Source: Bin5 sp965242905
GTDB lineage: Bacteria; Chloroflexota; Anaerolineae; Caldilineales; Caldilineaceae
Assembly (NCBI GenBank): GCA_965242905.1
Contig: CBDETM010000002.1
Location: 930,001 to 994,000, forward strand
Length of the DNA stretch: 64,000 bases
Reading direction: 5' to 3'
The notes below the pieces were generated by a model. That model saw only the letters and a list, made by a program, of their open reading frames with translations, had not been told where the DNA came from and made no database searches. Position 1 is the stretch's first letter. Every line of letters begins with the position of its first letter. Positions 16,964-27,013 of the stretch are shown one piece after another. A program made the translations under genes and the position numbers.

Positions 16964-17853
16964 TCAGTCGAACTCGTCGGCGGCTTTTTGGGCAAAGGGC
17001 TGGTTGGTCTGCTTGTCGGCTTTGGGCTGTGCGCCGGAGCGGCGGCGGCGCTTGCGGCCTTTGCGGCGGGGCCTGGGTCTCTCGGGTGAGATCTCGTCCT
17101 GGGAGATGACGGGGTAGGGTGTGAAAACGGCCTGATCCTCCTCGCTGTCGGCGAAGTAGATACGTTCGCGGCGGAGCGTGCGGGCGTAGTCGTCGAAACC
17201 TAGGGCGTCGACAAGCTCGTCGGGGCGGCCGGTTGCGCCGGGGCGCATCTGTACGCGCATGAATATGCGGTGCTCGGCCGCGGCGGGGTCGAAGCCGGTG
17301 TAGCGCAGCTCAAGAACCAGTGGGCGCAGGTTGTAGCGGTAGCGCTGGCCGTGGCGTTCCCGTTCGCGCCAGACTTCCCTCTTCTCAAGAAACGCCTCAA
17401 TCTTGGCCTCCAGTTCCAGTTCGGACACCTCGCCGGCGTCGGCGTAGATGAGAATTGTGTAGTCGGCGCCGATTGTGAGGGACTGGGGCGACACCGTTTT
17501 GAAAGGCACTTCGGACGCGTCGAGCAGACGCACGCCGGGGGGCAGCTTTTCTACAATCCTCGTTGAAAGTTCATCAAGGGGTACGGGCGGGCTGAAGGCC
17601 ACGTCGAGCAGTTCGCGCACGCCGGTCATGCCGAGGCCGAGGGGTGCGGCGAACTGGATGTGGGGCTGCGGGTTGAAGCCGCGCTTGTAGAGGAGGGGCA
17701 AATTGGCGCGGCGCAGGGTCCGTTCCCAGAGGCGGGACTCGTCCTGGTGGCTGATGAATTTAATTGCCTCGCCCTTTTCGTAGGTGAAGCGGACGCGCTG
17801 GCGCGGGTGCTCTTCGGGCGAGGCTGGCGGCTGCGGGAGGGCGTTTGAAGCCA

Positions 17854-17854
<1 letters not shown>
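16964..17854 (-). CDS. DUF2344 (TIGR03936-type) protein paired with radical SAM enzyme
   Basis: The 296-residue protein carries the family opening QRVRFTYEKGEAIKFISHQDESRLWERTLRRANLPL-like block (residues ~19-54), then YKRGFNPQPHIQFAAPLGLGM. This is the signature of the DUF2344 proteins encoded beside, or fused to, TIGR03960 radical SAM proteins. The C-terminus ends in a very basic tract (RPRRKGRKRRRRSG) that suggests RNA contact. ATG 17854 is chosen because it shares one base with the upstream gene's stop (TGATG), a classic coupled junction. The pair is thought to act on tRNA or ribosomal components in several phyla, but the reaction is not established. Confidence 0.85.
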
Positions 17855-19977
<2,123 letters not shown>

Positions 19978-20180
19978 ATTTGGTTCCTTCTCATCTGCCG
20001 ACCGGCGGCGCCGTCCGGGTTGGGAGGTCGCGATTGCGGCCGGGCGGGATTTGAACCCGCTCAGTGCCAGGGGCGCAGGTTGGCGCTTCGCCCTGGCGAT
20101 TGGGATTCCGGCTGGTCCGGGTGGACTGCCGGAGATGGGGTCATTATAGAAGGAGGCGGCGAGGGGATCAAATCTGTAAA

Positions 20181-20409
20181 GAGGGGTGCAGTCCAGTTTT
20201 GGTGCGAGAGAGGGCAGGCACAAGGCCTGCCCCTACGGGAAATTCATGGGACTGGCGGGACGAGGTCTGGCTGGACACCTTCGATTGGCCACCTGTAACC
20301 AATGTCGACACCCGGTTCGATAAGGCATGTTGTAGGAGAGGGGGCGTTGCGGGGGCGGAGCCCCCGCACAAGGGAGGGCCGAATAGGCCCGACCGCCCAG
20401 AACGGCAGT
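20181..20409 (+). repeat. Dispersed two-hairpin repeat, copy A (internally deleted)
   Basis: The 3' core holds GCGGGGGC-GGA-GCCCCCGC and GGGCC-GAATA-GGCCC hairpins (about 20348-20390), ending in CGCCCAGAACGGCAGT. The 5' arm matches copies B and D (GGGACTGGCGGGACG, CACCTTCGATT) but lacks about 120 bp in the middle. A heptamer tract follows immediately. It shares no coding signal. Confidence 0.8.
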
Positions 20410-20443
20410 TTTTAGTAGTCAGTTTTTAGTTTTTAGTGGTTAG
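20404..20443 (+). repeat. Heptamer tract (AGTTTTT/AGTAGTC type)
   Basis: The tract reads CAGTTTTTAGTAGTCAG then TTTTTAGTTTTTAGTGG, a 7-bp period with the AGT kept and the rest variable. It directly abuts repeat copy A. Other tracts are at 32908, 33941, 36513, 43246, 44648, 45003, 46185, 47743, 51189 and 52097. Confidence 0.8.
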
Positions 20444-20564
20444 GGGGCATTGACTGGGCTTCCCCTGCCTCAGAGTCAGTTGCTGAGTAGCCATCGTATT
20501 GTCGCTGCCAGAGGTCTAAGAAAGTTTAACTCCTTTTTTGGATACACGCGATGGGGATGGGGTT

Positions 20565-20593
20565 TTGACTTTCGGGTTGTCCTCTCGTATACT
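20565..20593 (+). promoter_or_regulatory. Promoter of the tRNA-Glu gene
   Basis: TTGACT (20565-20570) and TATACT (20588-20593) are separated by 17 bp. Each hexamer matches the sigma-70 consensus at five of six positions. The tRNA starts 29 bp after the -10 box, so the predicted leader is about 20 nt. Confidence 0.8.
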
Positions 20594-20622
20594 GTTGGCT
20601 TACAGGCAATTGCAGCAAGCCT

Positions 20623-20695
20623 GCCCCGTTCGTCTAGAGGCCCAGGACACCACCCTCTCAAGGTGGAGACAGGGGTTCGACTCCCCTACGGGGTA
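20623..20695 (+). tRNA. tRNA-Glu (anticodon CTC)
   Basis: The acceptor stem GCCCCGT/ACGGGGT (first pair G-U) closes a full cloverleaf. The anticodon arm is CCACC-CTCTCAA-GGTGG, so the anticodon is CTC, reading GAG. The T-arm is AGGGG-TTCGACT-CCCCT, and the D-arm region TCGTCTAGAGGCCCAGGACA is typical of glutamate tRNA. No CCA is encoded (the sequence continues ACAGG). A strong promoter lies upstream and a terminator downstream, so it is a single-gene transcription unit. Confidence 0.95.
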
Positions 20696-20705
20696 CAGGA
20701 ACGAG

Positions 20706-20738
20706 AAATCCCGCTGAAATCAGCGGGATTTTCTTTTT
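20706..20738 (+). terminator. Rho-independent terminator after tRNA-Glu
   Basis: AAATCCCGCTGA (20706-20717) pairs perfectly with TCAGCGGGATTT (20720-20731). TTCTTTTT follows on the plus strand. It may also serve the convergent RidA-like gene that ends at 20770. Confidence 0.92.
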
Positions 20739-20769
20739 GTCCAGAGGGGGTCGGAGGCGGAACGCGGCC

Positions 20770-21219
20770 TCAGTCGACGGCGATGATGGCTTCGATTTCG
20801 ACGGCCCAGTTGGCGGGCACGGTGAGGCCGATGGCGCTGCGGGCGTGGCGGCCGGCGTCGCCAAAGAGCTCGATGAACATGTCGCTGCAGCCGTGGATGA
20901 CGGAGGGTGTGTCGTTGAAGCCGGGGCCGACGTTGACCATGCCGAAGACTTTGACGACCTGGCGAACGTTGTCGAGGCCGGCGATGGTGTGGACGGCCTG
21001 GAGGATGCTGAGCGCGCAGAGCTGGGCGGCGCGGTAGCCCTCTTCGGTGGTCAGGTCCTGCCCGACCTTGCCCATGATCTCCTCGTCGCCGAAGCGGGAG
21101 ACCTGGCCGGAGACGTAGACGTGGTCGCCGGAGCGGACTGCGGCCATCAGGCGGCCGCCGTCAAGGTCGATCTTCTCAAGTTCGTAGCCCATTTCTTTCA
21201 GTTTTGCGAGATAAGACAC
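20770..21219 (-). CDS. RidA/YjgF-like protein, second paralogue
   Basis: The 149-residue protein is longer than the 126-residue RidA encoded at 5509 and belongs to a different branch. It includes VRSGDHVYVSGQVSRFGDEE, YRAAQLCALSILQAVHTIAGLD, VKVFGMVNVGPGF, and a C-terminal RSAIGLTVPANWAVEIEAIIAV. The substrate-binding Arg of the archetype seems to be the R of HARSAIG, and the catalytic Glu that of VEIEAI. An enamine deaminase or related binding role is likely. It is the last gene of a minus-strand run that starts with an enolase-superfamily gene 86 bp upstream. Confidence 0.85.
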   Translation of the reverse strand: MSYLAKLKEMGYELEKIDLDGGRLMAAVRSGDHVYVSGQVSRFGDEEIMGKVGQDLTTEEGYRAAQLCALSILQAVHTIAGLDNVRQVVKVFGMVNVGPGFNDTPSVIHGCSDMFIELFGDAGRHARSAIGLTVPANWAVEIEAIIAVD

Positions 21220-21305
21220 GTTTTGCTCCTGTGGGTTGTGCCCCGCGCGGCAAAGTGCGGCGCGGTTTTTGAGCGGATAGATGGGAAAAACGTTGTTCGT
21301 TGGAA

Positions 21306-22580
21306 TCAGGTGGCCGGCGACAGCACCGGCGCCTCTTTAGTGCGGCGGTAAAGGTCGTCGAAGTCGGGGCTGCCGTCGTCGTCGAGGTAGGCGGTGGCGA
21401 CGCCGCGCTCGTAGATGGGTTGGTTGGCGGTGCGCCAGTAGTTCCACATGCTGGAGCCTTGACTGAAGCTTGTGTCGGCGAAGTAGACGCGCACGCCGTT
21501 GGCGCGGCTGTAGCGGACGAGGCGGCGGGGGAGGCTGAAGTCGGCGACGTCGACGCGATAGGTGTCGAGTGCAGCCTCGTCGATGGTGATGCCGAGGCCG
21601 GGGGCTTCGGGGGTCTGGGCGTAGCCGCCCTCGACGGGGATGCGCTGGTCGAGCAGGTTGTGCTGGTAGAGCTCGTGGCAGTTGATGGCGGGCCACTGGG
21701 CGTGGCTGAGCACGGCGCCGAGATGGAGGGCCATGGTGGTGGTGAGGCCGGTGCCGACCATCTGGATGAAGAAGGGCATGTTGGCGGTGGCGGCGGAGAT
21801 GCCGGAACGCAGCACGTTGGTGACGCCGCCGGCGATGACGAAGCCGTCGCAGTAGCCCTGCTGGATGGCGACGGAGCCGGGGACGCCGCCGTAGTGGTGG
21901 GCGATGGGGGTGCGCACTTTTTCGCGCAGGAGGCGGTTGCCGGCGACGTCGTTGGCCTGCATCGGGCCTTCCCAGATTGCAATCTTGGGGAAGTCGTTCT
22001 CGAGCTCACGGAGGACGGGCACGGCGGTGGATACGTCGAGCAGGAAGTCGTTCCAGTCGCAGTCGATGTGGAACCAGTCGGGCGTGGCGTCGCTGATGCG
22101 CTTGACGGTGGCGTAGACATCGTGCCAGGGGCGGGTCTTGATCTTGATGGAGGTGAAGCCGAGATCGACGGCGACGCGGGCTTCGGCTTCGTAGGCGGCG
22201 GGGCCCATGTCATGGTCCCAGAAGGAGACGGGGCACCAGTCGCGTACTTTGGGTCCCAGGAGGCGGTAGACGGGTACGCCGGCGATTTTGCCGGCGGCGT
22301 CGAAGAGGGCCATCTGCAAGCCAGCGCCGAGGGAGTCATCCCACATAAGGTCGAAGGGAGAGCGGCCGATGACGCGGTCGGTGTCGTCGACGCGTCCCCA
22401 GGTGTAGTTCTGGATGGTTTCGCCGTAGGCGACGGTGCCGTCGTCGAGGGTGAGGCGGATGACTTCGGATTCGGACCAGCGGTGGATGTTGGCGCGTTCC
22501 ATTTCGCGTCGGACGCGGTCGACCATGGGGATGACGAGGAGTATGCGTTCGACGTCGGTGATTTTGGCGGTGGCGGTCAT
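21306..22580 (-). CDS. Enolase-superfamily (mandelate racemase/muconate lactonising) enzyme
   Basis: The 424-residue protein has the capping domain (residues 1-110, with WSESEVIRLTLDDGTVAYGE) and a TIM barrel. The catalytic motif KIK at 146-148 (SIKIKTR) supplies the base, and metal ligands appear at Asp173/Asp175 (DCDW) and Glu204 (WEGPM). A third block, IAGGVTNVLRSG, follows. Family members abstract a proton alpha to a carboxylate in sugar acids or similar compounds. The RidA-like gene lies downstream. Sugar-acid dehydratase activity is the most likely guess, given the sugar transporters in this window. The residues after the KxK resemble none of the subgroups I can name with confidence. 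Confidence 0.85.
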   Translation of the reverse strand: MTATAKITDVERILLVIPMVDRVRREMERANIHRWSESEVIRLTLDDGTVAYGETIQNYTWGRVDDTDRVIGRSPFDLMWDDSLGAGLQMALFDAAGKIAGVPVYRLLGPKVRDWCPVSFWDHDMGPAAYEAEARVAVDLGFTSIKIKTRPWHDVYATVKRISDATPDWFHIDCDWNDFLLDVSTAVPVLRELENDFPKIAIWEGPMQANDVAGNRLLREKVRTPIAHHYGGVPGSVAIQQGYCDGFVIAGGVTNVLRSGISAATANMPFFIQMVGTGLTTTMALHLGAVLSHAQWPAINCHELYQHNLLDQRIPVEGGYAQTPEAPGLGITIDEAALDTYRVDVADFSLPRRLVRYSRANGVRVYFADTSFSQGSSMWNYWRTANQPIYERGVATAYLDDDGSPDFDDLYRRTKEAPVLSPAT

Positions 22581-22811
22581 TGGGTGCTCCTGTGGGGTGG
22601 TTCCGGTTGGGGGGCGTGGGGTGGGTCGAGTTTAGGGGATTTTAACATGATGCGCGTTGATCCCCTTAAGCTGAACTGTTCAATTTTCGGACAAAGTTGG
22701 GCATATGGGTGGGGAAGAGGTGTGGTGCTGTTCCAGGAGGTGGCATCTATTGCACAATGGACTATGCGAAGGCAGGCTGCTCGGGCGGATCTTTCCTACA
22801 TGATCGTTTCG

Positions 22812-23009
22812 TCAAGATTTGGGTTGATTTCTGATGGCCGCGATTGCTTCTTCAATATCTTTTTGGGCGTCCTCTTCCGGCACGTCAGGCATTGTTGCGT
22901 GCATTTCTTCTAAGAACGCAATCAGGCGAGCACCGGCCGGACCCTGGTTGTTGTCAGAAGAAAAGTCTTTTGGCTCGTTCCCTTCTTCGTTGCCGTCATT
23001 TTGTTTCAT
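22812..23009 (-). CDS. Small acidic protein of unknown function
   Basis: The 65-residue protein is strongly acidic. It has an N-terminal hydrophilic stretch (NDGNEEGNEPKDFSSDNN) and a helical C-terminal half (ARLIAFLEEMHATMPDVPEEDAQKDIEEAIAAIR). No family is recognised. The composition fits a small antitoxin or regulator, and the only neighbour of similar kind is the 126-residue protein encoded 168 bp upstream on the same strand. It may not be a real gene, but the base composition drops here and no competing frame is better. Confidence 0.4.
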   Translation of the reverse strand: MKQNDGNEEGNEPKDFSSDNNQGPAGARLIAFLEEMHATMPDVPEEDAQKDIEEAIAAIRNQPKS

Positions 23010-23176
23010 GAGTAACTCACATTCTGTCAGGGTGAGAATGGGAAGTGAAGTATTCCCAGCTGCTTGACAATTGTGTGAACGTGGCCGAGGTGAGCTCGAC
23101 GAATCACTTCAGCAACTTGAGACCGAAATTCAAATGGATGACCGATGGGCTTGCCTATTTCCCGGTCTAATTCGAT

Positions 23177-23557
23177 TTACACAGAATAAGGCAGATCCAG
23201 CCGCTCTTCCACCCAGTCACGCATTAGAGCAGAGACTGATTTGTTGGAAGCGACAGCTTCGGCGTGAAGTACGCCTTTTACGTATTCATCCAAATAGATG
23301 GTCAGCGAAGTACGACACAGGTGTTCATCCGAAAGAAAGGGTTCAAAGTAATCAGATGGATAAAGATATCCATCTTCGCTTCCAGGTTCGCCGAAGCTCT
23401 CGTCGATGATCCGGGTCATGCCATGCTGTTCGGCGACAGGGTCGGAGATGACTTTGTACACTTTTCCGATCGTCAGACCGAACAGTGGCTCTTTCTGTTT
23501 GGGCAGATTCTGATGCTGCAAATACGGCCTATTGTTGATGCACTTAGCGTAGTTCAT
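23177..23557 (-). CDS. Unknown protein with a ribbon-helix-helix-like C-terminus
   Basis: The 126-residue protein has an N-terminal half of unknown type (PLFGLTIGKVYKVISDP, then DGYLYPSDYFEPF), which looks like a small beta domain. The C-terminal part, SLTIYLDEYVKGVLHAEAV ASNKSVSALMRDWVEERLDL, follows the strand-helix-helix pattern of CopG/Arc-type DNA-binding proteins. Such proteins are often antitoxins or plasmid regulators. No toxin frame accompanies it. The local GC content is lower than in neighbours, suggesting acquisition. Real gene likely, function not known. Confidence 0.55.
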   Translation of the reverse strand: MNYAKCINNRPYLQHQNLPKQKEPLFGLTIGKVYKVISDPVAEQHGMTRIIDESFGEPGSEDGYLYPSDYFEPFLSDEHLCRTSLTIYLDEYVKGVLHAEAVASNKSVSALMRDWVEERLDLPYSV

Positions 23558-23604
23558 TTAGGGACAGGAAGCCAGATTGGCGACGATATTTTCGCCTGAT
23601 TTTC

Positions 23605-24717
23605 TCAACGCGTAATTTCCTCCACGAGGCGGGCCAGGACTATCTCTTCTTCGCCTTCCTCCAACGTTTGCGGATTCAGCATGATGGTTTCGTCCGGTCC
23701 GGAGGCTGCGTCTACTGACGGCGTCCCTTCGCGCATTCCCTGGAGGATCTCGCTCTGTGTTCGGCCTACGATGGAGGCGTCGATCTGGACGCGCGTGCGC
23801 GGCATCGGTTGGTTCGCCTCGCTGGGGAATGACCGGGTGGCAGTCACACCGTCCAGCCGGTTGAGCTCACTGCACCATCCGGCCACTATCTCTTCCATCT
23901 GCGAGGTGCGCGCTTCGTGATCGAGGGACAGGTAGCGCTCGACGGCGGCGAGCAGGCCCAACATTTCTTCCTTGCCGACCTTCATGGGGCGGCCGATGCT
24001 GTGGTTGGGGTTGCCGTTGAGAGCGCAGGCGTCGACGAGCCACTGCTTGCCGAGCACGAGGCCGGAGGACTGAGGGCCGCGCAGGTCTTTGCCGCCGCTG
24101 AAGATGGCGGCGTCGGCGCCCATCTGGGTGAACTTCCACAGGTTTTCGACGGGCGGGAGCTGGGCGGCGGCGTCGACGAGGACGGGCACGCCGTGTGCGT
24201 GGGCGGTGTCGATCACTTTTTCCAGAGGAATGTCGCCAGGCGACCCCAAAGCGCCCTCAAACCAGATCACCGCGGCAGTCTTTTCGTTGATCGCTCTCTC
24301 CAGCTGCCAGAGTTCGGCCTGGCCGGGCCAGCCGATCTCGATCAACTTGACGCCGACCTGGCGGACGGCGTGATCGTAGCCGTTGCGCTGAGACTTGTGG
24401 ACGATGACCTCGTTCTTGAGACCGGTCAGGTCCGGCAGTTGTTCAATCGCCCATTTTTCGTTGCCGGTGACACAGGCAGCTATGGCGACGACGATGCCGC
24501 CGGCGGCGCCGGAACTGACGTAGCAGGCCTCGTTCTGGGTGAGGAGAGCGATACGATTGCCGACGCGGCGCTGCAGCTCCGGCAGTTCAACGAAGGATTT
24601 GGCCGCTGCCATCATCGCTTCCAGAACTTCGGGCGGCATGATGGAGCCGCCAAGCCTGGTGAGGGTGGCGTTGGCATTGATCATCGGAGTGATGTCCAGT
24701 TCTTCGTAGGAGGGCAT
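23605..24717 (-). CDS. SelA-like PLP-dependent enzyme (aminotransferase fold)
   Basis: The 370-residue protein is a fold-type I PLP enzyme of the SelA/DgaE-like group. It opens with PMINANATLTRLGGSIMPPEVLEAM, has a cofactor-binding stretch SSGAAGGIVVAIAACVTG, Asp182 in VLVDAAAQLPP, and the Schiff-base Lys210 in FSGGKDLRGPQSSG. Known relatives include selenocysteine synthase and D-glucosaminate-6-phosphate ammonia-lyase. SelA proper is longer (about 460 residues), so a lyase acting on an amino sugar or D-amino acid is more likely. ATG 24717 is used because the extra upstream frame lies in a hairpin-rich spacer. It follows the sugar importer genes and the thioredoxin-fold gene. Confidence 0.78.
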   Translation of the reverse strand: MPSYEELDITPMINANATLTRLGGSIMPPEVLEAMMAAAKSFVELPELQRRVGNRIALLTQNEACYVSSGAAGGIVVAIAACVTGNEKWAIEQLPDLTGLKNEVIVHKSQRNGYDHAVRQVGVKLIEIGWPGQAELWQLERAINEKTAAVIWFEGALGSPGDIPLEKVIDTAHAHGVPVLVDAAAQLPPVENLWKFTQMGADAAIFSGGKDLRGPQSSGLVLGKQWLVDACALNGNPNHSIGRPMKVGKEEMLGLLAAVERYLSLDHEARTSQMEEIVAGWCSELNRLDGVTATRSFPSEANQPMPRTRVQIDASIVGRTQSEILQGMREGTPSVDAASGPDETIMLNPQTLEEGEEEIVLARLVEEITR

Positions 24718-24767
24718 GAGCGTACCACCTCTTTCCTGGTGATGGGAGGGCAACTGTAGGGACAGAT

Positions 24768-24800
24768 GCGGCGCGTATCGCGTTGAACGATACGCGCCGC
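24768..24800 (-). other. Perfect 13-bp hairpin between two minus-strand genes
   Basis: GCGGCGCGTATCG (24768-24780) pairs perfectly with CGATACGCGCCGC (24788-24800) over a 7-nt loop. No T-run follows on either strand, so it is probably an mRNA-stability or partial-termination element between the thioredoxin-fold gene and the SelA-like gene. Confidence 0.6.
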
Positions 24801-24824
24801 GAGTAAGAGAGTTCGGGTACAGCT

Positions 24825-25421
24825 CTAAGCCGGCTGCGGCAGGACGAGGTCGCAGGCGTCGGCGGGCATCCAGTGGGCATCTTCGCCGGCCCATTTGACG
24901 TTGCAGCCGATTGGGTTGGTCAGCGTAGTGCTGACGGGCTGGCCGGAGGTGTGCTCCTCCAGGGCGCTGTCGAGGTCAAAGACGGTGGCCTGGGTGGCGT
25001 CGCGCGGGCTGTCGACGCCGCGGCCGGTGTAGACCAGTTCGCGGTCCTTGTTGAAGACGTAGAAGTGGGGCGTGCGCAGGGCGCCGTAGGCTTTGGCGAC
25101 TTCCTGGGTTTCGTCGCGCAGGTAGACCCAGGGGAACTTGTGCTCGGCCATGCGTTCGACCATGTGGCGGAAGTCGTCTTCGGCGTTTACATGGACGCTG
25201 TTGGAGTTGATACCGACGAACTTGACGCCTTTGGAGGCGAACCTGTCGGCGGTGGCGCGCGTGGCTTCGTCGGAGCCGATCACGTAGGGACAGTGGTTGC
25301 AGGTGAAGAAGACGACGAGCGTCTCGGCGTCGTCAAAGCAGCCGAGCGTATAGACCTCGCCGTCGGTGGCAATGAGCTTAAAGTCGAGCGCCTTTTCGCC
25401 GATTTCGAGAGTGAAAGCCAT
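24825..25421 (-). CDS. Thioredoxin-fold (AhpC/TSA-like) protein
   Basis: The 198-residue protein has the redoxin layout: LEIGEKALDFKLIATDGEVYTL, then VVFFTCNHCPYV with a CxxC at Cys41 and Cys44, and a late YGALRTPHFYVFNKDRELVYTG with the cis-Pro loop. These proteins are cytoplasmic thiol oxidoreductases; this subgroup is usually annotated as thioredoxin-family or redoxin-domain. The C-terminal tail has an additional NPIGCNVKWAG segment typical of the subgroup. The gene sits after the second sugar importer; a regulatory link is not visible. Confidence 0.88.
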   Translation of the reverse strand: MAFTLEIGEKALDFKLIATDGEVYTLGCFDDAETLVVFFTCNHCPYVIGSDEATRATADRFASKGVKFVGINSNSVHVNAEDDFRHMVERMAEHKFPWVYLRDETQEVAKAYGALRTPHFYVFNKDRELVYTGRGVDSPRDATQATVFDLDSALEEHTSGQPVSTTLTNPIGCNVKWAGEDAHWMPADACDLVLPQPA

Positions 25422-25449
25422 GATTTCCTCCTAAAAGGAAGCTACAGGG

Positions 25450-25491
25450 GACCGGTGGTCCGACGGCCCGCGGGCAATCGGATCACCGGTC
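25450..25491 (-). other. Stem-loop after the second solute-binding protein gene
   Basis: GACCGGTG (25450-25457) and CACCGGTC (25484-25491) pair perfectly, with inner CCGA/TCGG and a GCCCGCGGGC palindrome. It lies 15 bp after the binding-protein stop on the minus strand and has no T-run. It is the counterpart of the stem-loops at 12390 and 56285. Confidence 0.65.
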
Positions 25492-25505
25492 ATATTTCTT
25501 GCCGA

Positions 25506-26864
25506 TCAGGACGGGCGCGGTTCGTCGAGCACGGCCTGCGTCTTGCGGTCGATCTCAGGTGCGTGTTCGGCGAAGGTGACCTCGCCCTCCCAGATCAGAT
25601 TGAGCTCGGAGCGGAAGATATTGTTGGCCTCGGTGAAGCGTGTGTTCCAAGGCATCGGATAGGGCTCGACGCCGTCGGTGATCAGCTGGTCGGTGAAGCC
25701 GTACATGAAGTTGACTTCGTTGACCTGCGGATCGGTCCATACGGACTTGCGGCCATTGGTCTGGCGCTTGGCCTCCAGAACCTGAAAGACACCGGCGTCG
25801 TATGAGGTGTAGGCTTTGACCAGTTCCCAAGCCTCGTCGACGTGAGCGGAATCGGAGTTGATCATCCAGTGGTTGCCGGAGAAGCAGGTGCCCTGGCGCC
25901 CTTCGGAGCCGACGGGCAGAGGCACGGAACCGACTTCAAAGCGGTCGCCGACGCGGGCCTGGTTGTTGGTGAGGATGCCAACGGTGCTGGCGTGCGTTGC
26001 TTCCAGACCGGCCACGAAGAGGTTGGGCTCAACACCTTCGCGATCGGCGTCGCGGGAGGCGACCTTTTCGTCGAGGAGACCCACGTACCATTCGGCGATC
26101 TCGGCATGGAGATCGTTGTTGTAGGACATGGTGCGGCCCTCGAGATCCATGATCCAGGAATCGTTGGAGTCGGGCGCGCCGAAGGAGCGGGATACGTTGC
26201 TGTAGTAGTGCATGGCGATCATGCTGTCGAAGCCGATGCCGAAGACGCCGGCATCGGGGTCGGCTGCGGCGCGTGCCAGTTCGGTCCAGTCGGCGATGGT
26301 CCAACCGAGTTGCGGCTCGGGCAGGCCCTTTTCTTCCAGCATCGTCTTGTTGTAGTTGACAGCGATGTTGCCGCCGGGGTGGACGACGTCGGGCAGGCTG
26401 AAGTTTTTGCCTTCCCACTGGTTGCCTTCGAGGACACTGGGGTAGAAGTCGTCAAAGTCGTCCGGGGGAGCAGAAGCCAGCAGGTCGTCGATTTCGAGAT
26501 AGATGCCCTTGAGGAAGTTGATGAAGATCCAGCGGTGATGGCCGTAGACCAGGTCCTGCAGGGTACCGGAGATGAAGCCGGTCTGCGTCTTGGTTTCGAT
26601 TTCGCCGTAGATGGTGTCTTCGACTTCGACCTGTACGCCTGTTTCATCCTGGAAGCGGGTGGCGAATTCGCGCGGCATCAGAGCACCGTTGCCGGCGGGG
26701 GCCTGCACGCGCAGCATAGCCGCTTCAGCGGCCGGCATCTCTTCGCCGGAACCGGTCGCGGCCGGGGCTGCGGGTGCCGCGCAGGCAGCCAGCGCTGCGC
26801 CGGCGCCTGTCATCGCCATGCCTTTGAGGAACGTTCGTCGTGTGAAATGTTGCTGCATTGTCAT
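25506..26864 (-). CDS. Carbohydrate ABC transporter solute-binding lipoprotein (second system)
   Basis: The 452-residue protein has a Tat motif (TRRTFLKG, 8-15) and lipobox Cys28 (ALAACAAP). The mature part fits the family-1 sugar-binding fold: ALMPREFATRFQDETGV, KTQTGFISGTLQDLVYG, GGNIAVNYNKTMLEEKGLP, and a C-terminal WEGEVTFAEHAP. Sequence similarity to the binding protein at 11012 is low outside the signal, so the ligand is probably different. It is the third gene of a minus-strand operon after MalF- and MalG-type permeases, with no ATPase gene. Downstream genes encode a thioredoxin-fold protein and a SelA-like enzyme. Confidence 0.9.
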   Translation of the reverse strand: MTMQQHFTRRTFLKGMAMTGAGAALAACAAPAAPAATGSGEEMPAAEAAMLRVQAPAGNGALMPREFATRFQDETGVQVEVEDTIYGEIETKTQTGFISGTLQDLVYGHHRWIFINFLKGIYLEIDDLLASAPPDDFDDFYPSVLEGNQWEGKNFSLPDVVHPGGNIAVNYNKTMLEEKGLPEPQLGWTIADWTELARAAADPDAGVFGIGFDSMIAMHYYSNVSRSFGAPDSNDSWIMDLEGRTMSYNNDLHAEIAEWYVGLLDEKVASRDADREGVEPNLFVAGLEATHASTVGILTNNQARVGDRFEVGSVPLPVGSEGRQGTCFSGNHWMINSDSAHVDEAWELVKAYTSYDAGVFQVLEAKRQTNGRKSVWTDPQVNEVNFMYGFTDQLITDGVEPYPMPWNTRFTEANNIFRSELNLIWEGEVTFAEHAPEIDRKTQAVLDEPRPS

Positions 26865-27013
26865 GCGGTTCTCCTGAAAAGTGTTTGGGATGGAAAGGGC
26901 CCGACGCCCCTGCCATCAAATTGGTACGCATATACTTGGTGAAATGTTCGGCCTGCGGCCGTACTGACTCGGGTTTCGCTCTTGTCTGGCTCCTCTCCTT
27001 TCGGGTTGGTCGG

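Noticed and set aside
20036..20060. A T-arm-like sequence GCGGG-TTCAAAT-CCCGC on the minus strand
   Set aside because: The 3' acceptor-like CCGGCCG has no complementary 5' strand at tRNA distance, and no anticodon arm can be folded, so it is not a tRNA gene. It may be chance or a remnant.
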